Assembly (NCBI GenBank): GCA_010645155.1 | Contig: CM021323.1 | Span: forward strand, 4,816,802-4,880,801 | DNA length: 64,000 nt | Direction of reading: 5' to 3' | Source of the DNA: Tigriopus japonicus | Lineage: Eukaryota > Arthropoda > Copepoda > Harpacticoida > Harpacticidae | Part shown: positions 10,994 to 23,257 of the stretch, in pieces | Layout: each line of letters begins with the position of its first letter | How positions within the stretch are numbered: the first letter of the stretch is position 1 | The notes under the pieces: model-generated | Database searches by the model: none | What the model saw: the letters and a program-made list of their open reading frames with translations, nothing else | What the model was told of the DNA's origin: nothing | Made by a program: the position numbers and the translations under genes

Positions 10994-12826
10994 CAGAAAG
11001 CCGGAGGTAACCAACAGTGTCCATGATTAAGCAAAACAAAAAGTGAACACTTATGTAAAACTATGTCTTTATTTCCTAAACTTTTCAGGTTACCAAAAAG
11101 ATCGTTTCATAATTTAGAAATCTTTTGGAAAATTTGAATGTCGCATAACTAGTCTGCATTTGGCCACCCTAAGACAATTTCTATGTCTTGTTGATTTCGA
11201 GAAAGCCTGAAGACATGAGATAAAAAAATTTAAAAAATATGTCAATTTTGGGTGGTACAGGAATTTGAAAAAAATCCTCCGAACTCTCTGTGATCCAAGT
11301 GAATGATTTATCGTAATGACAGTCATTGCTAAAAGCCTTCCTCTTCAAATCTCTTCAATGCTGACGTGAAAGGCCATCTTTCTGACTTATGAGTGTATTT
11401 TTTACAGATGTGAAGCTGATTTTGTGAAGGTGTACGTTTGAAACCTGCACAAACACCTAATTTGTTCTCTTTAAACCCCAAAAACAGACACAATATCTAA
11501 GAACCAATATATCAATAGGTACTTAAAGCGCTCCGAATTATACATTGAAAGGAAACTGTATTGGTAGATATTTAGCAGAAACCACATTATCATTTCTTTA
11601 AACCTTCAAGTTGCACAAAATAATACTGATGGGAAACAAACAAATATAACAAAGAACAAACAAAGACAAACAAACGACAGCACCCCAAACAAATAAAAAT
11701 CACAAATAAAAAAACAAACAAATGGGAAAAAGAAGTCAACAGCTGTTGAATGTTTGGATCTCCCAACAAATCAGGACTGCCAAGAAAGACACCCCTTAGG
11801 CGAATAAAAAAGGTCAAAAGTAATGATGGGACGAGACGGTATTTCCAATACATGAGACCAACTGATGCCGGTCTCAATTAATACATCTCGGAAGCTGGCA
11901 TCAATACTGTATCAAGTCTTACGAACGAAATGACAGCTACAAAAGGTGTCCGTCACCGATTGAACCTATTCGTATTTAACAATTTTGTTAAAGCGTGTAA
12001 TCGAAATCTAACTCTCTTTTGAGGTATTTCTAATATGCATTAAGACCATGACCTTTATTGACGCCGTATCAAATAGCTTTTTGACTGATATTGTCTGTTT
12101 CAATATGGTTCCTTTGATATTCAAATCTCAGTTGCTAGTCACACTTCTTAGCCAGGTTGACTAGAATGTGGTAATAATGTCGTGATTTGCCACCCGATTT
12201 CAATGTTGATGGGCTTTAGCAAATGGAAATTTCAAATAATAACTGTGCACTAACGAGTTAAATAAAATCTTGCGTTGCAACATAATAACATAAGCAATCG
12301 TTAAATGAAATATTCTCCGACAATTTGGAGGATGTAACATAAGTTTTTGTGTTAATGAAAAAGATTTCAAGTCACACTTACAGCGGTTCTTCAGGTATTT
12401 TTCTTCAAAACTCTGAAGCCAACATGTTATGCCAAGTTGTGGAATCGACTAGATGTTCCTTGATTTGAAATTTATATTGTTTAAGTTTAAAACAACGGAA
12501 AAATAAATCTAGATATTTCGTGCCTTCAAACTGAAACCGAGCGAACACCAGAGAAAAAAGCAAAACCCAATTTGAGCAATTTTGGCAACACTTCGCATGT
12601 CTCACTTGGCCTCAAGTCGGAATCAAGACCAGCGAGACTTTCATGGTATTGGTCTGGTCTCATACTGTATGATACATTGCTGGTATCAGCCCCATCAGTA
12701 GTCAAAAGTAACTTCTGGTCTTGAAAACCCTCTACAGTCAAAAACCAAGAGCTTCAGTTGTTTGAACTATCTCTTTTACACCAACCAATTCTTTCATGAG
12801 CACAAAGAATTGTGGTGAAAATGTCT
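10994..12826. other. Intergenic, AT-rich, nothing recognised
   Basis: No exon chain or paired repeat is visible. There is an AAACAAAC-rich stretch near 11636-11720 with low complexity. The minus-strand frames here show no family motif. Confidence 0.45.
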
Positions 12827-13016
12827 TGGCAGCACTGCCAACTCGAAATCCATTTTTATAACTATCGATGGAACTCGAAATCGAACTAGTTCGAGTGTTG
12901 CCAAATTGTTCCCTGTTTAGGTCTTTTTAAAAACGTTCAATACAACCTGCATTAATCAACAATGATAAACTTCCGAGTAAAAAATGGCAGCACTCCCGGT
13001 TCGAAACCCATCACTA
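12827..13016. repeat. CTCGAA-motif repeat, uninterrupted copy (holds the empty target site)
   Basis: Begins TGGCAGCACTGCCAACTCGA and ends with a variant of the same motif (GGCAGCACTCCCGGTTCGAA) followed by ACCCATCACTA. A second copy lies at 36928-37937, interrupted by the 813-base element at 36964-37776. The uninterrupted site TTTATAAC is 12855-12862. The right end read backwards is TAGTGATGGG, the same as the terminus of the 8130-8851 element, so the two families may be related. Confidence 0.75.
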
Positions 13017-14019
13017 ATATTTTCACGTTTATCATACAAAGAAGTATTTATGAAAAAATATTTTGTAACTAATCACTTGAAGTTTGTTTGAAGTTATAAT
13101 GCACATCAATCAGAACGATAGAGAAACGAGAAAATATCATACATTTTTTTTTGCTGTAGAAAAAAATGCTTGTTAAGTGGCTTGGCAAAAGCTCAAACAT
13201 ATAATAAACATTCCATGGCCTGATTTGTTGCATTTTGAAATATAAATTTTGCTAGTTTTTTTTATGTACCAAACAATTATTGACAAAATTTGCCATCTTA
13301 AGAAATATTTCAAATATAGATACTTGGTGGGAGGTTTTTATTACGCGGGGTATTCAAACTTAAGTTAGACTGGGTTTGTAATTCGTTAAATTGGACCATT
13401 TTCAGATTGATACCAAAGATTTAACTATTCGTTATTTCACATATTTTGTCGGCAGACAAATGTGTTCAAAGTTATGATTAAATTAGACAAGTTAAGTTGG
13501 GTGACCCCTGCACGTTTCAAAAAATGGACGTCAAAAGAGAGAAACTCGTCAAAACCAATATTTTGTAAAGTAAAGATGTTGCTCATACTTATATTTTTGT
13601 GTTTGGTGAACATTTGTGCAGAAAAATGATAAATTTCGATTTGAGACAGCTTAGCTTTGAAGGATACATCATTTTTGTCATGTTGCTTGCTCTATTTTCT
13701 ATGTATACATGGGTCAAACAACATACCTTGCCTAAATAAATCAAGCAAGTTTGCCTAAGAGCAAAATTTGTAAAATAACACTAGCCAACAAGGTTAAGAT
13801 AAAAATGAACAGATCAACACTCTCTGTAGCAGAACGCCCGCTTCTACAGAGTTTAGTGATCCTCCAGGAAAGATGAAATCGAATCGAATCGTGTTCCAAA
13901 AATTAAAATGGAACCGAAGAACACAAAAGATTGGCAAAATAAAGAGCAAAAATGAAGAAAAGCTAGTATTGTGTTATCTAGTTCCAGGAACATCATTCAT
14001 TAAGTTTTTTCTTTATAAA
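13017..14019. other. Intergenic, AT-rich, nothing recognised
   Basis: No domain, RNA gene or paired terminal repeat is visible. Confidence 0.45.
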
Positions 14020-14142
14020 GGATTTCTCCCGACAGCTTCAATCCGACCCCCAACTGGATTCGAACCTACGCCGTCTGGGGAAGCACTTATACTCGGCCCT
14101 TTCAAGAACGCGATAACACGCGCGGCCATTCTGGCTTCCTTA
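14020..14142 (-). repeat. tRNA-derived SINE, copy 2
   Basis: Read on the minus strand: GGAAGCCAGAATGGCCGCGC (A-box region), an anticodon-like loop CTTGAAA, a long variable arm, B box GGTTCGAATCC, GGGGGTCGG, then the shared tail GATTGAAGCTGTCGGGAG and an A-rich end. It is about 85% like the copy at 3360-3494. The loop would give anticodon TGA (Ser), fitting the long variable arm, but the acceptor stem is not paired. Confidence 0.75.
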
Positions 14143-14632
14143 AAAGATTGTCAGTTGGAATCATAAACAAATAAACATTTTTTCCCTCATTGGTATCTTG
14201 ATTTTATCTTTGGAACCTCTTGTAGTTTTCAAACATCATTGATATCAACGGATTGAGCTCTTGTGGAGCATCTTGGTGTCTCTTTAGGCTTTTTCAAAGA
14301 TCAAAAGAACACTGAAAATCTTTATCAGAGTTTGAAGGACAAAAGATGACTTATCAGGATGTGGGATGGTTTGTGAACATTTTACAAGCTGGCATTTCTT
14401 TGACATTACCCTTGAATCCACCGACAAAATGAGCTGAGCAGATTCTTCCACCAGTATCCAGGTTGGTTCATCAATCAAGACTTTCTTGCCCTGCTCTGAC
14501 ATTCATTCAATTGGATCTTTTAGATCGTTCGTTAGAAAAAACAACTCATTCAGGAATGTGTATATTTCGGTTTCCACTACTTCCTGCGACGCTTGATTAT
14601 TATTGCACCTGATAGAAACCATTCAGATGTTC

Positions 14633-15123
14633 TATAAACGGCTGTCAGAGAATCTGTGGTCACGGCAGCTTCAGTGACAGCCCCGCTCCTTGGGAATAGA
14701 CAAGAGAACTACTTAAGTGGCTTGAGAGAAGTGCTTTGAAGTCTCAGCTCAGGGCAAGCCAGCTTTTGTTCCTTCCAAACCTGCCATCTCTTTAATTGCA
14801 CGCTCTCTCTTAGCCTTGAGTCCCTAGCTGCTTCCGGCGCTTCCCCTCGCACTTCTTTCTTGTTCTTCTATGGCAACCGTTCTCTACGTTGTTTGACACC
14901 GTTCAGGGCAAGCATGCCCTTGCCGCTTCTCCTCGTACTTCTCCTTTCCTGCACCTCAGGCTTACCAGACATCTAAGTACTTCTTCTACGTCCACCCTTC
15001 TCTACGTTGTTTGACGCCGTTCGGATTGGCTTGCCCATTTTGCTAGAAGTATGAGTTGACGGGCTGTCTCTGAAGCTGTCACTGAAGCTGCCGTGACCAC
15101 AGATTCTCTGACAGCCGTTTATA
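14633..15123. mobile_element. Non-autonomous DNA transposon with about 50-bp terminal inverted repeats
   Basis: The left end TATAAACGGCTGTCAGAGAA and its continuation through TCTGTGGTCACGGCAGCTTC and AGTGACAGC are exactly mirrored at the right end. The interior repeats TTCTCTACGTTGTTTGAC twice (about 14881 and 14999) and is C/T-rich and more GC-rich than its surroundings. No transposase frame was seen. Flanking bases are ATGTTC on the left and CAAATGTT on the right; a target duplication is not clear, so the superfamily stays open. Confidence 0.75.
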
Positions 15124-15643
15124 CAAATGTTTTCTAACTTTTTCCCACCTCTGTCACGTTAATTATGGAGGATTTGAAGCAAAAATTCTCACTTAACAGA
15201 ATTGGTTCCTCGATTCACCGCCTCAGGTTGCTCGCACAAATCACCCAAAAGGAGAGAGGTCAGCTGTTTACCCTATTCCTTTATCGCGGGAAATTGTAAC
15301 CATTTGACATCGGCAACCTCTCGTCTAAACCCTCTCGTCCAAGCTCTCGTCCGTTCCGACCTACGTCAATATATCTAGAGGTGCGTGCATTATCCAATGT
15401 ATCTCATTTGAATCTTATCCTTTTTGCTTTTGCAATCTAGTAGATCATATCCTGGGATTCTTCCTGCGGTATCATTTAATGCGAGATCTAATAGAGTAAG
15501 GAGTACAAAGAGTTTAATTCGACCTTCTTATCATATTTCGTAAGATGTGATAAAATCGCCAAGCCTCGTTAAATCATGTTTAGTGCCTGTCAATCTCCTA
15601 GGAAAGCAATCAAGGTTGCTCCGATCCCCTTCAACAAGTTAAA
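15124..15643. other. Upstream region of the first transporter gene
   Basis: No repeat or coding sequence was recognised. It probably contains the promoter and 5' UTR of the gene starting at 15644. No convincing TATA box or initiator could be fixed by eye. Confidence 0.35.
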
Positions 15644-18600
15644 ATGCAGGGCGAGGGCAAAAAACTCACCCAGATTGTTGCAGCGCTTTCTGGTAAGTCA
15701 CAAACTCATTTCTAAGGAACTACTGGAACCTTAGCCAGATTCAGAAAAAAGACTTGTTTAGAACATATCGATAACCTTCGTTTGTTAAATATTTTTCCTC
15801 ATTTTCATAACTACACCAACCTTGATTTTTAAAAAGAATTGCTTAGAGTTATTTTGCCATTACAAAATTTTAATTACAATTTTTTTGGTTTCGCTCTCTA
15901 CTGAAAAGGCCAAAAAGTGGAAAAATGAAATTGTAGAAGGTGTAAACTTATAAATGACGACAAAACAGTTTTCAATGTTTTATGAATACATGTCTAAATG
16001 TCTTCAAAAACAAGAAAAATACTTATTCAGTTTTGTCACTCTTCAACAATATTTTGGTCTATTTTGTCATTTATAAGGACAGGAACTTTAGACGAATAAA
16101 CTTATTCGTCTTTATTCATTTTTTTTTCGTCTTTTTACCTTTATTCGTCGCGATTTTTTTGTTTAATTTGGGTTTTATTCGTCTTTTTTTTATCTAACCG
16201 TGGAAATTTACTTGTCTTTTCTCGCTTAATTGGCCAAAAACTTCTATTTTCTTGGATTTCAAGCTGAATAAACAGTTTCATTCGCCTTTTTGGGAAATTG
16301 ATTCGATTTTTACTTCTTATGAGCAATTTATTTTCGTTGTTTTCATTTCATGGGAACTTTTATTCGTCTTTTTTCGTTTAATCGGTCAATTTTATTCGTT
16401 TTTTCGCCTAATCAGGCAATAATTCTATTCGTCTTTTTTCGTTTAATTTGAGTTTTATTCGTCTAAACTTCCTATCCCTAATCATTTAGCTTGAAAATGT
16501 CTTGGCCATGCTTTTTGCGGTCATTGCTATTTTTTCAGATCGAACTTTCTCATGATGCTTTCATAATTAAACTAAAAATTTCGAAACAGAAAAAGGTATG
16601 TAGTCTGCAGGGAGTTGACGTGGTGTCGCAATTAAAGGGGTTTCTTTTTCTGCGAAAAGTCCTGGATTCAAATCGCCTCCCCGACCTTCCTCAAGGAAAA
16701 ATCTTGGCACTAAATCCCACTCAAATGGGTGAACCGAACTGATAATTGGCATAATGGGCAGTAAAATACTTATCGAGAAAAGTGTATGAAACTGTGATGG
16801 GTGGCTTTGCTCGACTGGCGAGATTCTCCCAACAATCCGAATGAGGGTTTTTTCTACTTTTAATTGAAGATCTGGAAAACACAAAGAGATTAAAAGTATC
16901 AAGACTCATAGAGGCTATTTCAACCTCATCATAGGCAAAAGTGGGTTCCAACTAAAAAGCTTTTTTTATCCAGGGGTTAGCCATAAATATATATAAAAAA
17001 ACGGACGGTCTTGAAAACATTTCGTGGTCAAATAATTGTGCACACCAAGAGCAGCTAGCGTGAGTAATGCGAAAAAATATTCTACGAATGAGAAGAATAT
17101 CGAATTCGAATAAAATTCTACCATTTGTGAATTATATGACATTTTTTGTCTTTACTTAAACAAATGACTCTGCAAGTAAAAAAGAGGAATCACCAGCAAG
17201 GCATCGTTTTGATAGGAACATGGAATCATGAATGCAAAAATTGTCTTATTGGATTGTTTTTACATTGAAGAATTGTGTCGTACTTTTTTACGCCTCTTGT
17301 CTCGACTTGTGCGAACCAGTTAAAACTAGTAAATTTCATGACGATTCTTTGCAAACTAAAATTCTTGGGATGTATAAATTACCTATTGGGATAAATATAA
17401 CAATTCTCTGGCTGAGAATGAAACGCGAATAAAGGATCATATATTCATGTGACTTGTGACTTTATTACTCAGGGACTCGTACAGTGTGTTCCATTACAAG
17501 AAATGAAAAATATTTGAAAAAATGAATTGTATAAAATCAAGATTCCTAGGTCATTCCATAGACCAAATGGTTTGTTTTCATGGGATGCCTTGACTAGCAT
17601 GGATGCCACTGTGCCATATCAGCTTCTATAACAATATATTTAATATTTAGGATATTTCATTAATCATTAGTTTTATGGAAAGTGATTTATGACTCTTAGA
17701 CAACGCTTTCTACGCCCTCTTTGATATTTTGTACACAAAAGAGCATCAAAGATTAGGGATCCTTACATAATATTGTGCTAACTCTTAAAGCATGCAAATA
17801 ACGCGTCGCTCTTTCAGCTTAATCTTGAATTCATTGTCCTTGTTATTGTTATCCCATATTCAAATTAAGATAAAAGCTTGATTTTAGGCTGACTTTTCGA
17901 TAAGTCTCTATTCTAAATGAAAGGCATCTAAATCAAGGGTCAGCAATAGCTTTTGGGCCAGAGCCCACCAAATTTTGTGCCGTTTTACCTTGGGCCCGCT
18001 AAACAGAAGCTGATGGGTACAGGGACCCACAAATAAACAATCACATAGCTGAACGTCCACAAGCACAGTACTCCTGCAGTGGAAGGCCCTTGAGCCCACT
18101 GTTTTGGTCTTCCCGTATCAAAAATAACCCTTGGGCCCACATATGGGCCTCGGCCCACTGGTTGCCGAACCTTGATCTATTTTGTTCAAACAATCGCCAA
18201 TGTAATGTGCAAAAACAAAAGCTTCGGCGGCTCAGATTTTTGTCCCTAACCCTATTTCAATACCTCTCTTAAGCCTTCCTTGATCTTAATTCACGTTCGT
18301 AGAGTAAATCTTTAGCACAAGGCATGCTTTAAACTTGGAATTAATTTTTTGAAGTGGGTGATATGAGAATCCCTCTCATAAGTAACAAAATCTAAAACGC
18401 ACGAAAATTTTGCCTAATATCATTTCAAAATATTGCAGCAACTTTTGGTGCCTTAAGTCTCGGTTTGGCACTCTCTTGGTCATCCCCAGCATTGCCTCAT
18501 ATTGTTGATTGTGATCCAAGTGCACATGAGGATGGGTATTGTGATTTCAACTTGGGGACAGAAGCGGGTAGTTGGATCGGAGCCCTTCTCACAATTGGAG

Positions 18601-20097
18601 CTTTGGTGTCCAGCTTTGTTACAGGGTTCTTGATGTCGAAAATTGGTCGAAAATGGACCATGATTGGCATGGCTATTCCCTCCGTCATTGGATGGGTCCT
18701 GCTAACCATGACTCAACCATTGGAATGGGGATATGCTTGGATTTTTTACGTGGGACGAATCCTTACTGGTAAGCACGAAACCCTCCAAATACTTGCAGAT
18801 CAACAATAACGCAAAATTGTTTATTTCAAGGTTTTGGTGGGGGAGCATTTTCATTGGCATCGCCAATATATATCTCTGAAATTGCGGAATCTTCAGTCCG
18901 AGGCGCTCTGGGCTCCCTTATGCAACTTCAAGTTACGTTTGGAGTGTTTTGGAACAATGGATTGGGTGCCTTAATTGCTTGGCCTATTCTCACGGGAATT
19001 TGCATCATTTTTCCTCGTAGGTATTGATTGTTTTTCTTACAATCCTTTTTCTATGAATTGATTTTATTTGTAGTTATCATGGCGGTGTTGATGTTCTTTA
19101 TGCCGGAATCGCCGTACTTTCTTCTTCTAAAAGGCAAGGATGCTGAAGCTGCTAAAGCTCTTCAATGGTTGCGAGGAAAGGATCATGACATTGGCACTGA
19201 ACTTGAAGAGATCAAAGACTCTCAAAGACAACAAGAGAGCATTGGATCAGTGTCCCCTTTGGAGATCTTAACCAAAGGGGTGTACTTGAAACCAACCCTT
19301 GTAATGTTGGGTTTGATGTTCTTTCAACAGTTCTCGGGCATCAATGCGGTACTTTTCAATCTCACCGACATCTTCATCAAGGCTAATTCTGGCATCGAAG
19401 CTGAATTGGGAGCCACCATTGTCGCTTTAGTTCAGGTATGTTGAGTTACAAAGCTTGCTTTGAGACCCAATATTGAATCTCCTAATTCATTCCTCTGATA
19501 TTTATATTCCAGTTCTTGGCTACAGGGATTGCTGTCCTGATTGTGGAAAGATTTGGCCGAAAGACACTCTTGATCATCTCAGACGCTTTGATGTGCATTT
19601 CCATTATCGCTCTAGGAGTCTTTTTCTACTTTGATGAAAACAAAAACTGCGCTTATGACGACCCCCCAAGTGAAGATGTGACCAGCCAGCCACAGAATTG
19701 TGACCCCGATGGCAAATTTGATCCTGATATGGTGTCCTCTTTGGGATGGTTGCCTTTAGTCTCGCTCATCGTGTACGTTTTTGCTTTCTCGATCGGTTAT
19801 GGACCCATTCCTTGGATGATGAATGGAGAGATCTTCGCTCTGGAAGCTAAAGGCTTTGGTTCATCTTTGGCTACTGCTTTCAATTGGTTGTGCGCATTCT
19901 TGGTCTCGAAATTCACCGTCAATATTCAGGAAGGCATTGAAGCTTCGGGATCGTATTTTATGTATGGTGCCATATGCGCAGTTGGCACAGTTTTTGTGAT
20001 TTTCTTAGTTCCCGAAACTAAAGGAAAAGGGGCGGATGAGATGAAAGAGTATTATATGGGCAAGAAGAAACCCCGGAAATCCGTAGATTCTTCGTGA
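15644..20097 (+). CDS. Facilitated trehalose/sugar transporter, Tret1-like (MFS), tandem copy 1
   Basis: Five exons with GT-AG introns: 15644-15692, 18439-18768, 18831-19016, 19074-19435, 19513-20097. Joined they give an uninterrupted 503-residue protein with matching phases, which is the usual length for the family. It is a 12-helix major-facilitator sugar porter, expected in the plasma membrane moving trehalose or glucose down its gradient. Seen: GRK after helix 2 (residues 86-88), PESP before the central loop (199-202), QQFSGIN in helix 7 (273-279), a GR[FL]GRK-type loop early in exon 5, and PETKG after helix 12 (476-480). The start is the ATG of a short first exon ending QIVAAL, matched by QILAAV in the next gene. 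Intron 1 is 2.7 kb and carries two MITEs. The neighbour at 20727 is a tandem paralogue with the same intron positions. Family assignment is firm; substrate (trehalose versus glucose or another hexose) is inference. Confidence 0.9.
16066..16488. mobile_element. hAT-like MITE filled with TTTATTCGTC repeats, copy 1 (in transporter intron 1)
   Basis: The element is 16074-16480 (407 bases). The left end is TAAGGACAGGAACTTTAGAC; the right end read backwards is TAGGGATAGGAAGTTTAGAC. It is flanked by GTCATTTA (16066-16073) and ATCATTTA (16481-16488), an 8-bp duplication with one change. The interior is an irregular array of TTTATTCGTC / TTTTTTCGTTTAAT units. At one end (16090-16111) a near-perfect hairpin has arms AGACGAATAA and TTATTCGTCT. 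It lies in the 2.7-kb intron 1 of the transporter at 15644-20097. The second copy, in the opposite orientation, is at 36964-37776. Confidence 0.85.
17926..18182. mobile_element. Short hAT-like MITE with CAAGGGTCAGCAA ends
   Basis: The element is 17934-18174 (241 bases). The left end is CAAGGGTCAGCAATAGC..GGGCC and the right end read backwards is CAAGGTTCGGCAACCAG..GGGCC. Flanks ATCTAAAT (17926-17933) and ATCTATTT (18175-18182) agree at 6 of 8 positions. From family knowledge, this end is close to the CAGGGGTCGGCAA terminus of Charlie-type hAT elements. The interior is rich in TTGGGCC/GGGCCCAC. It sits in intron 1 of the first transporter gene, close to the exon 2 acceptor. Confidence 0.75.
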
Positions 20098-20286
20098 TTT
20101 TTTGAATTTGATTTGTCTTGTTGATATTTTCGTAGGGTTTCTAATGTGAACTAAAGCACAAATATACTACATACTTGAAAATGTGATTTGAGCAATTTGT
20201 CATTCTAAATAGACTCCTTCATTCCGTTCCGCGGCACTTTGTTTTTCTAAAGATTAGAAAGTCAACTCAGACGGATGATCAATATA

Positions 20287-20292
20287 AATAAA
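20287..20292 (+). promoter_or_regulatory. Candidate poly(A) signal of transporter copy 1
   Basis: AATAAA about 190 bases after the stop codon at 20095-20097. It is one of few such hexamers before the next gene. Confidence 0.4.
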
Positions 20293-20726
20293 AAGTCACA
20301 AACCCTCGAGTTGAAAGACCGTTTGTACGTTACATGAAAATTGAAAGAATGATAGATAGCAAATTACGCAAATCAATGGAATGTTGCACTAATTTGAATC
20401 GACGGGGGTCCGTGTGTGTGTGAGAATGTGTCGGACAATTTTAAAAGAGATCCACGCCTCCGCATATCAATGATAAGACAATCTTTTGACCAGAGTGTCC
20501 TCAGCCGCCACAATTTGCTTTTAAAGAGGATCGAGTGCATTGTGCATTGAGAGCCCTATTAATACATATTAATCTTTTTATCTACAATCCTAATAGTCAA
20601 GGTCATCCAACAGATACGATCATGATGAAGGACATAATTTGCAATTGCTCAAATCCCAAGATTAAAGACGATCTTTTTCAGAATGATAAGTAATCGTCGG
20701 TGTCATATTCTTTATTCAGCTTAAAC

Positions 20727-23126
20727 ATGGAGAACGATGTTTTCAAGCAAAAGCAGGCTTCAAAATGGCCCCAAATCCTGGCTGCAGTTTCCAGTGAGTA
20801 AATCGTGTTTTTAATTCCATTCGTTTTTACGTAATTCGTTGAAGTGTTGTTTTTATATTCAATAAAGAGACCCAGTGAAGCAAAACTTGATTTATGACAC
20901 AACACAACGACGATTTTCGATCAAATTGTCAATTAAAATTTTCAAAAATATTTGAAATCTGCTTGAGTTTAGTAAAATTAAATGGACTGCTCGTTTAGCT
21001 CCAAGAAATGTAATGCAGTCCCAAAAGCAAAGTATTGTTTTACAACTTTATGTTTAAGGTTTAAACATCTACGGTCTTGAATAATCCTTGCAATGTGCCA
21101 TTACATTCAAATTGGAAAGATGTTTTTTCGACAGTCTTTGTACGTTCTTAGCATCACGCAAATTTTCTTTTCCATTAGTAAAATAACAGTATTACGTATC
21201 GATGTTAAAAGTTACAACAACTACTGATAGCGTTTATTATCGGACATGAAGTTTGCGCAATATTTGGAGCAATACCTAATCAGAGTTTGCCTAATTTTCA
21301 ATGGAATAAAGACAAATAGAACAACATTGCAAGTTTTATAACTTACATCCGAAACCCAGTTTTTTTACAAATGTTCTAGATATTTACCTGCACCTTTTTT
21401 TAAAATTTCAGCAACACTTGGAGCGTTTGGCTTAGGAGCTGGAATGGCATGGACTTCCCCTACTTTGCCTAATTTGGTAAACTGTGCCAATCGAACAGAA
21501 GGTTGCACTTTTGATCAAGAGTTCACCAAAGAGGAAGGAAGTTGGATTGGGTCCAGTTACACCTTAGGAGCCATGGTTTCAGCCATTGTAACTGGATTTC
21601 TTTTGGCACAAATTGGGCGTAAATGGACCATGCTCGGAATGGCGATTCCTTTTATTCTGGGATGGCTGTTGCTCTGTATTTCTGTACCACTAACTTTAGA
21701 TGAAGCTTATTGGTTCTACATTGGTAGAGCCTTAGCCGGTATGTATGGTGTTTTCTATGAGAACCTCTCATCAAGTTGTTGAATTTTGAGAATTGTATTG
21801 TAGGATTTGGGGGTGGCTCGTTTTCTTTGGCTGCACCCATTTATATTTCCGAAATCTCAGAGACCTCCATTCGGGGGGCGTTGGGAATATTGTTCCAACT
21901 CTTTGTGACCTCTGGTAACGTATTTGTTAACGCCGTGGGAAGTGCAGTCTCATGGGAAATTGTCACCGGCATTTGCATCATATTTCCAGGTGAATTTCCT
22001 ATAAAACGTAGTAGAAGTCCTGTAATTCACTGATAGCAAGCTGTGGTTCTTGTTCAATTTTCAGTATCCATGGCTATTCTGATGTTTTTTATGCCGGAAA
22101 CGCCGTATTATTTGCTCTCCAAAGGGAAATTTGAGAGTGGAAAAAAATCTCTTCAATGGCTTCGAGGCAAGCATTTTGAAATTGACGAGGAACTGGTAAA
22201 ATTGAAGAGTTCCGTTGAAGAACAAAAGAATCAAACCACTCTGGGTTTGCTAAAGATTCTTTCTAATTTGACCTACTTGAAGCCCTTGTTGATTATGCTG
22301 ACCCTGCACTTTTTTCAACAATTTTGTGGTATCAATGTTATCGTGTTCTATCTGGCGGACATCTTCATTGATGCTGGGCTCAATGTGGATAACAGTTTAG
22401 CAGCCGCAGCCATAGTTTCTTGCACTCAGGTGAGCACCTTCTCATAAATGATTAATTTTCACTAATAATTCACTTTTCAAAAGTCAAGGGATTTCTCCTT
22501 AGTAGATCATCCAGTGGTAGAACTAAACCATACTTATGTTCTCACTTAAATTTAAGGTCATCGCAACTGGAGCGGCCATTTTTGTCGTGGAGCGACTTGG
22601 ACGCAGAATTCTCCTGATCTTCTCCAGTATCGTTATGGCCATTGCCATTTGCGCCCTGGGCGTGTACTTCTTCTTAAAAGAGGGCAATTGCGACCAAGAC
22701 CATCCCAATTGTCTAAATGGACCCAATGAGGATGTCCTCAATTCACTAGGTTGGCTTCCTCTCGTTTCTCTTATCATTTACAAGTTTGCTTTTGCCGTTG
22801 GGTATGGACCTCTCCCATGGATGATGAATGGAGAATTCTTTGCCTTGGAGGCCAAGCCCATTTCTTCTACATGCGCCACTGTGTTCAATTGGTTGTGTGC
22901 ATTTTTGGTGTCGAAATTCTCGGTAAACATTGAAGATGGCATTGGAACTTCCGGGATGTACTTCATGTTCTCGGCAGTGTGCTTAGTGGCCACTGTTTTT
23001 GTTTTGATACTTGTGCCGGAAACACGTGGTAAAAGTCCGGAGGAGATGCGGAGACATTTTGACAAGTCAGCTAAGACCGTGAAACAAGGACTCGTCAAGA
23101 TAACCTCAATTGATGTAATCTCATGA
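20727..23126 (+). CDS. Facilitated trehalose/sugar transporter, Tret1-like (MFS), tandem copy 2
   Basis: Five exons: 20727-20793, 21412-21738, 21804-21989, 22065-22429, 22557-23126, giving 504 residues. All four introns fall at the same places and phases as in the upstream gene, and exon 3 is exactly 186 bases in both, so this is a direct tandem duplication. Seen: GRK at residues 91-93, GFGGGSFSLAAPIYISEIS at the exon 2/3 junction, PETP before the central loop, QQFCGIN in helix 7, ERLGRR at the start of exon 5 and PETRG after helix 12. The helix 7 motif has Cys where copy 1 has Ser, and the extracellular loop before helix 10 is shorter than in copy 1. The acceptor of exon 5 is a weak one (TTTAAG). 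Role as in copy 1: facilitated sugar uptake or export at the plasma membrane. The gap between the two genes is only about 630 bases, so copy 2 probably uses a short promoter of its own. Confidence 0.9.
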
Positions 23127-23251
23127 TGTTTTTACAAAATTAAAAACCCTGGCAATTGCTTCAACTCGCCTTCAAAATTAAATGAATCTAAAAAAGGCAA
23201 TAACTAAACACCTCATTATGTAAGAAATATTGACTCTCGAACGTTTAGCCA

Positions 23252-23257
23252 AATAAA
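23252..23257 (+). promoter_or_regulatory. Candidate poly(A) signal of transporter copy 2
   Basis: AATAAA about 126 bases after the stop at 23124-23126. Confidence 0.4.

Noticed and set aside
14020..14142. A functional tRNA-Ser gene
   Set aside because: A and B boxes are present but the acceptor stem does not pair and a second copy shares a non-tRNA tail, so a SINE fits better.
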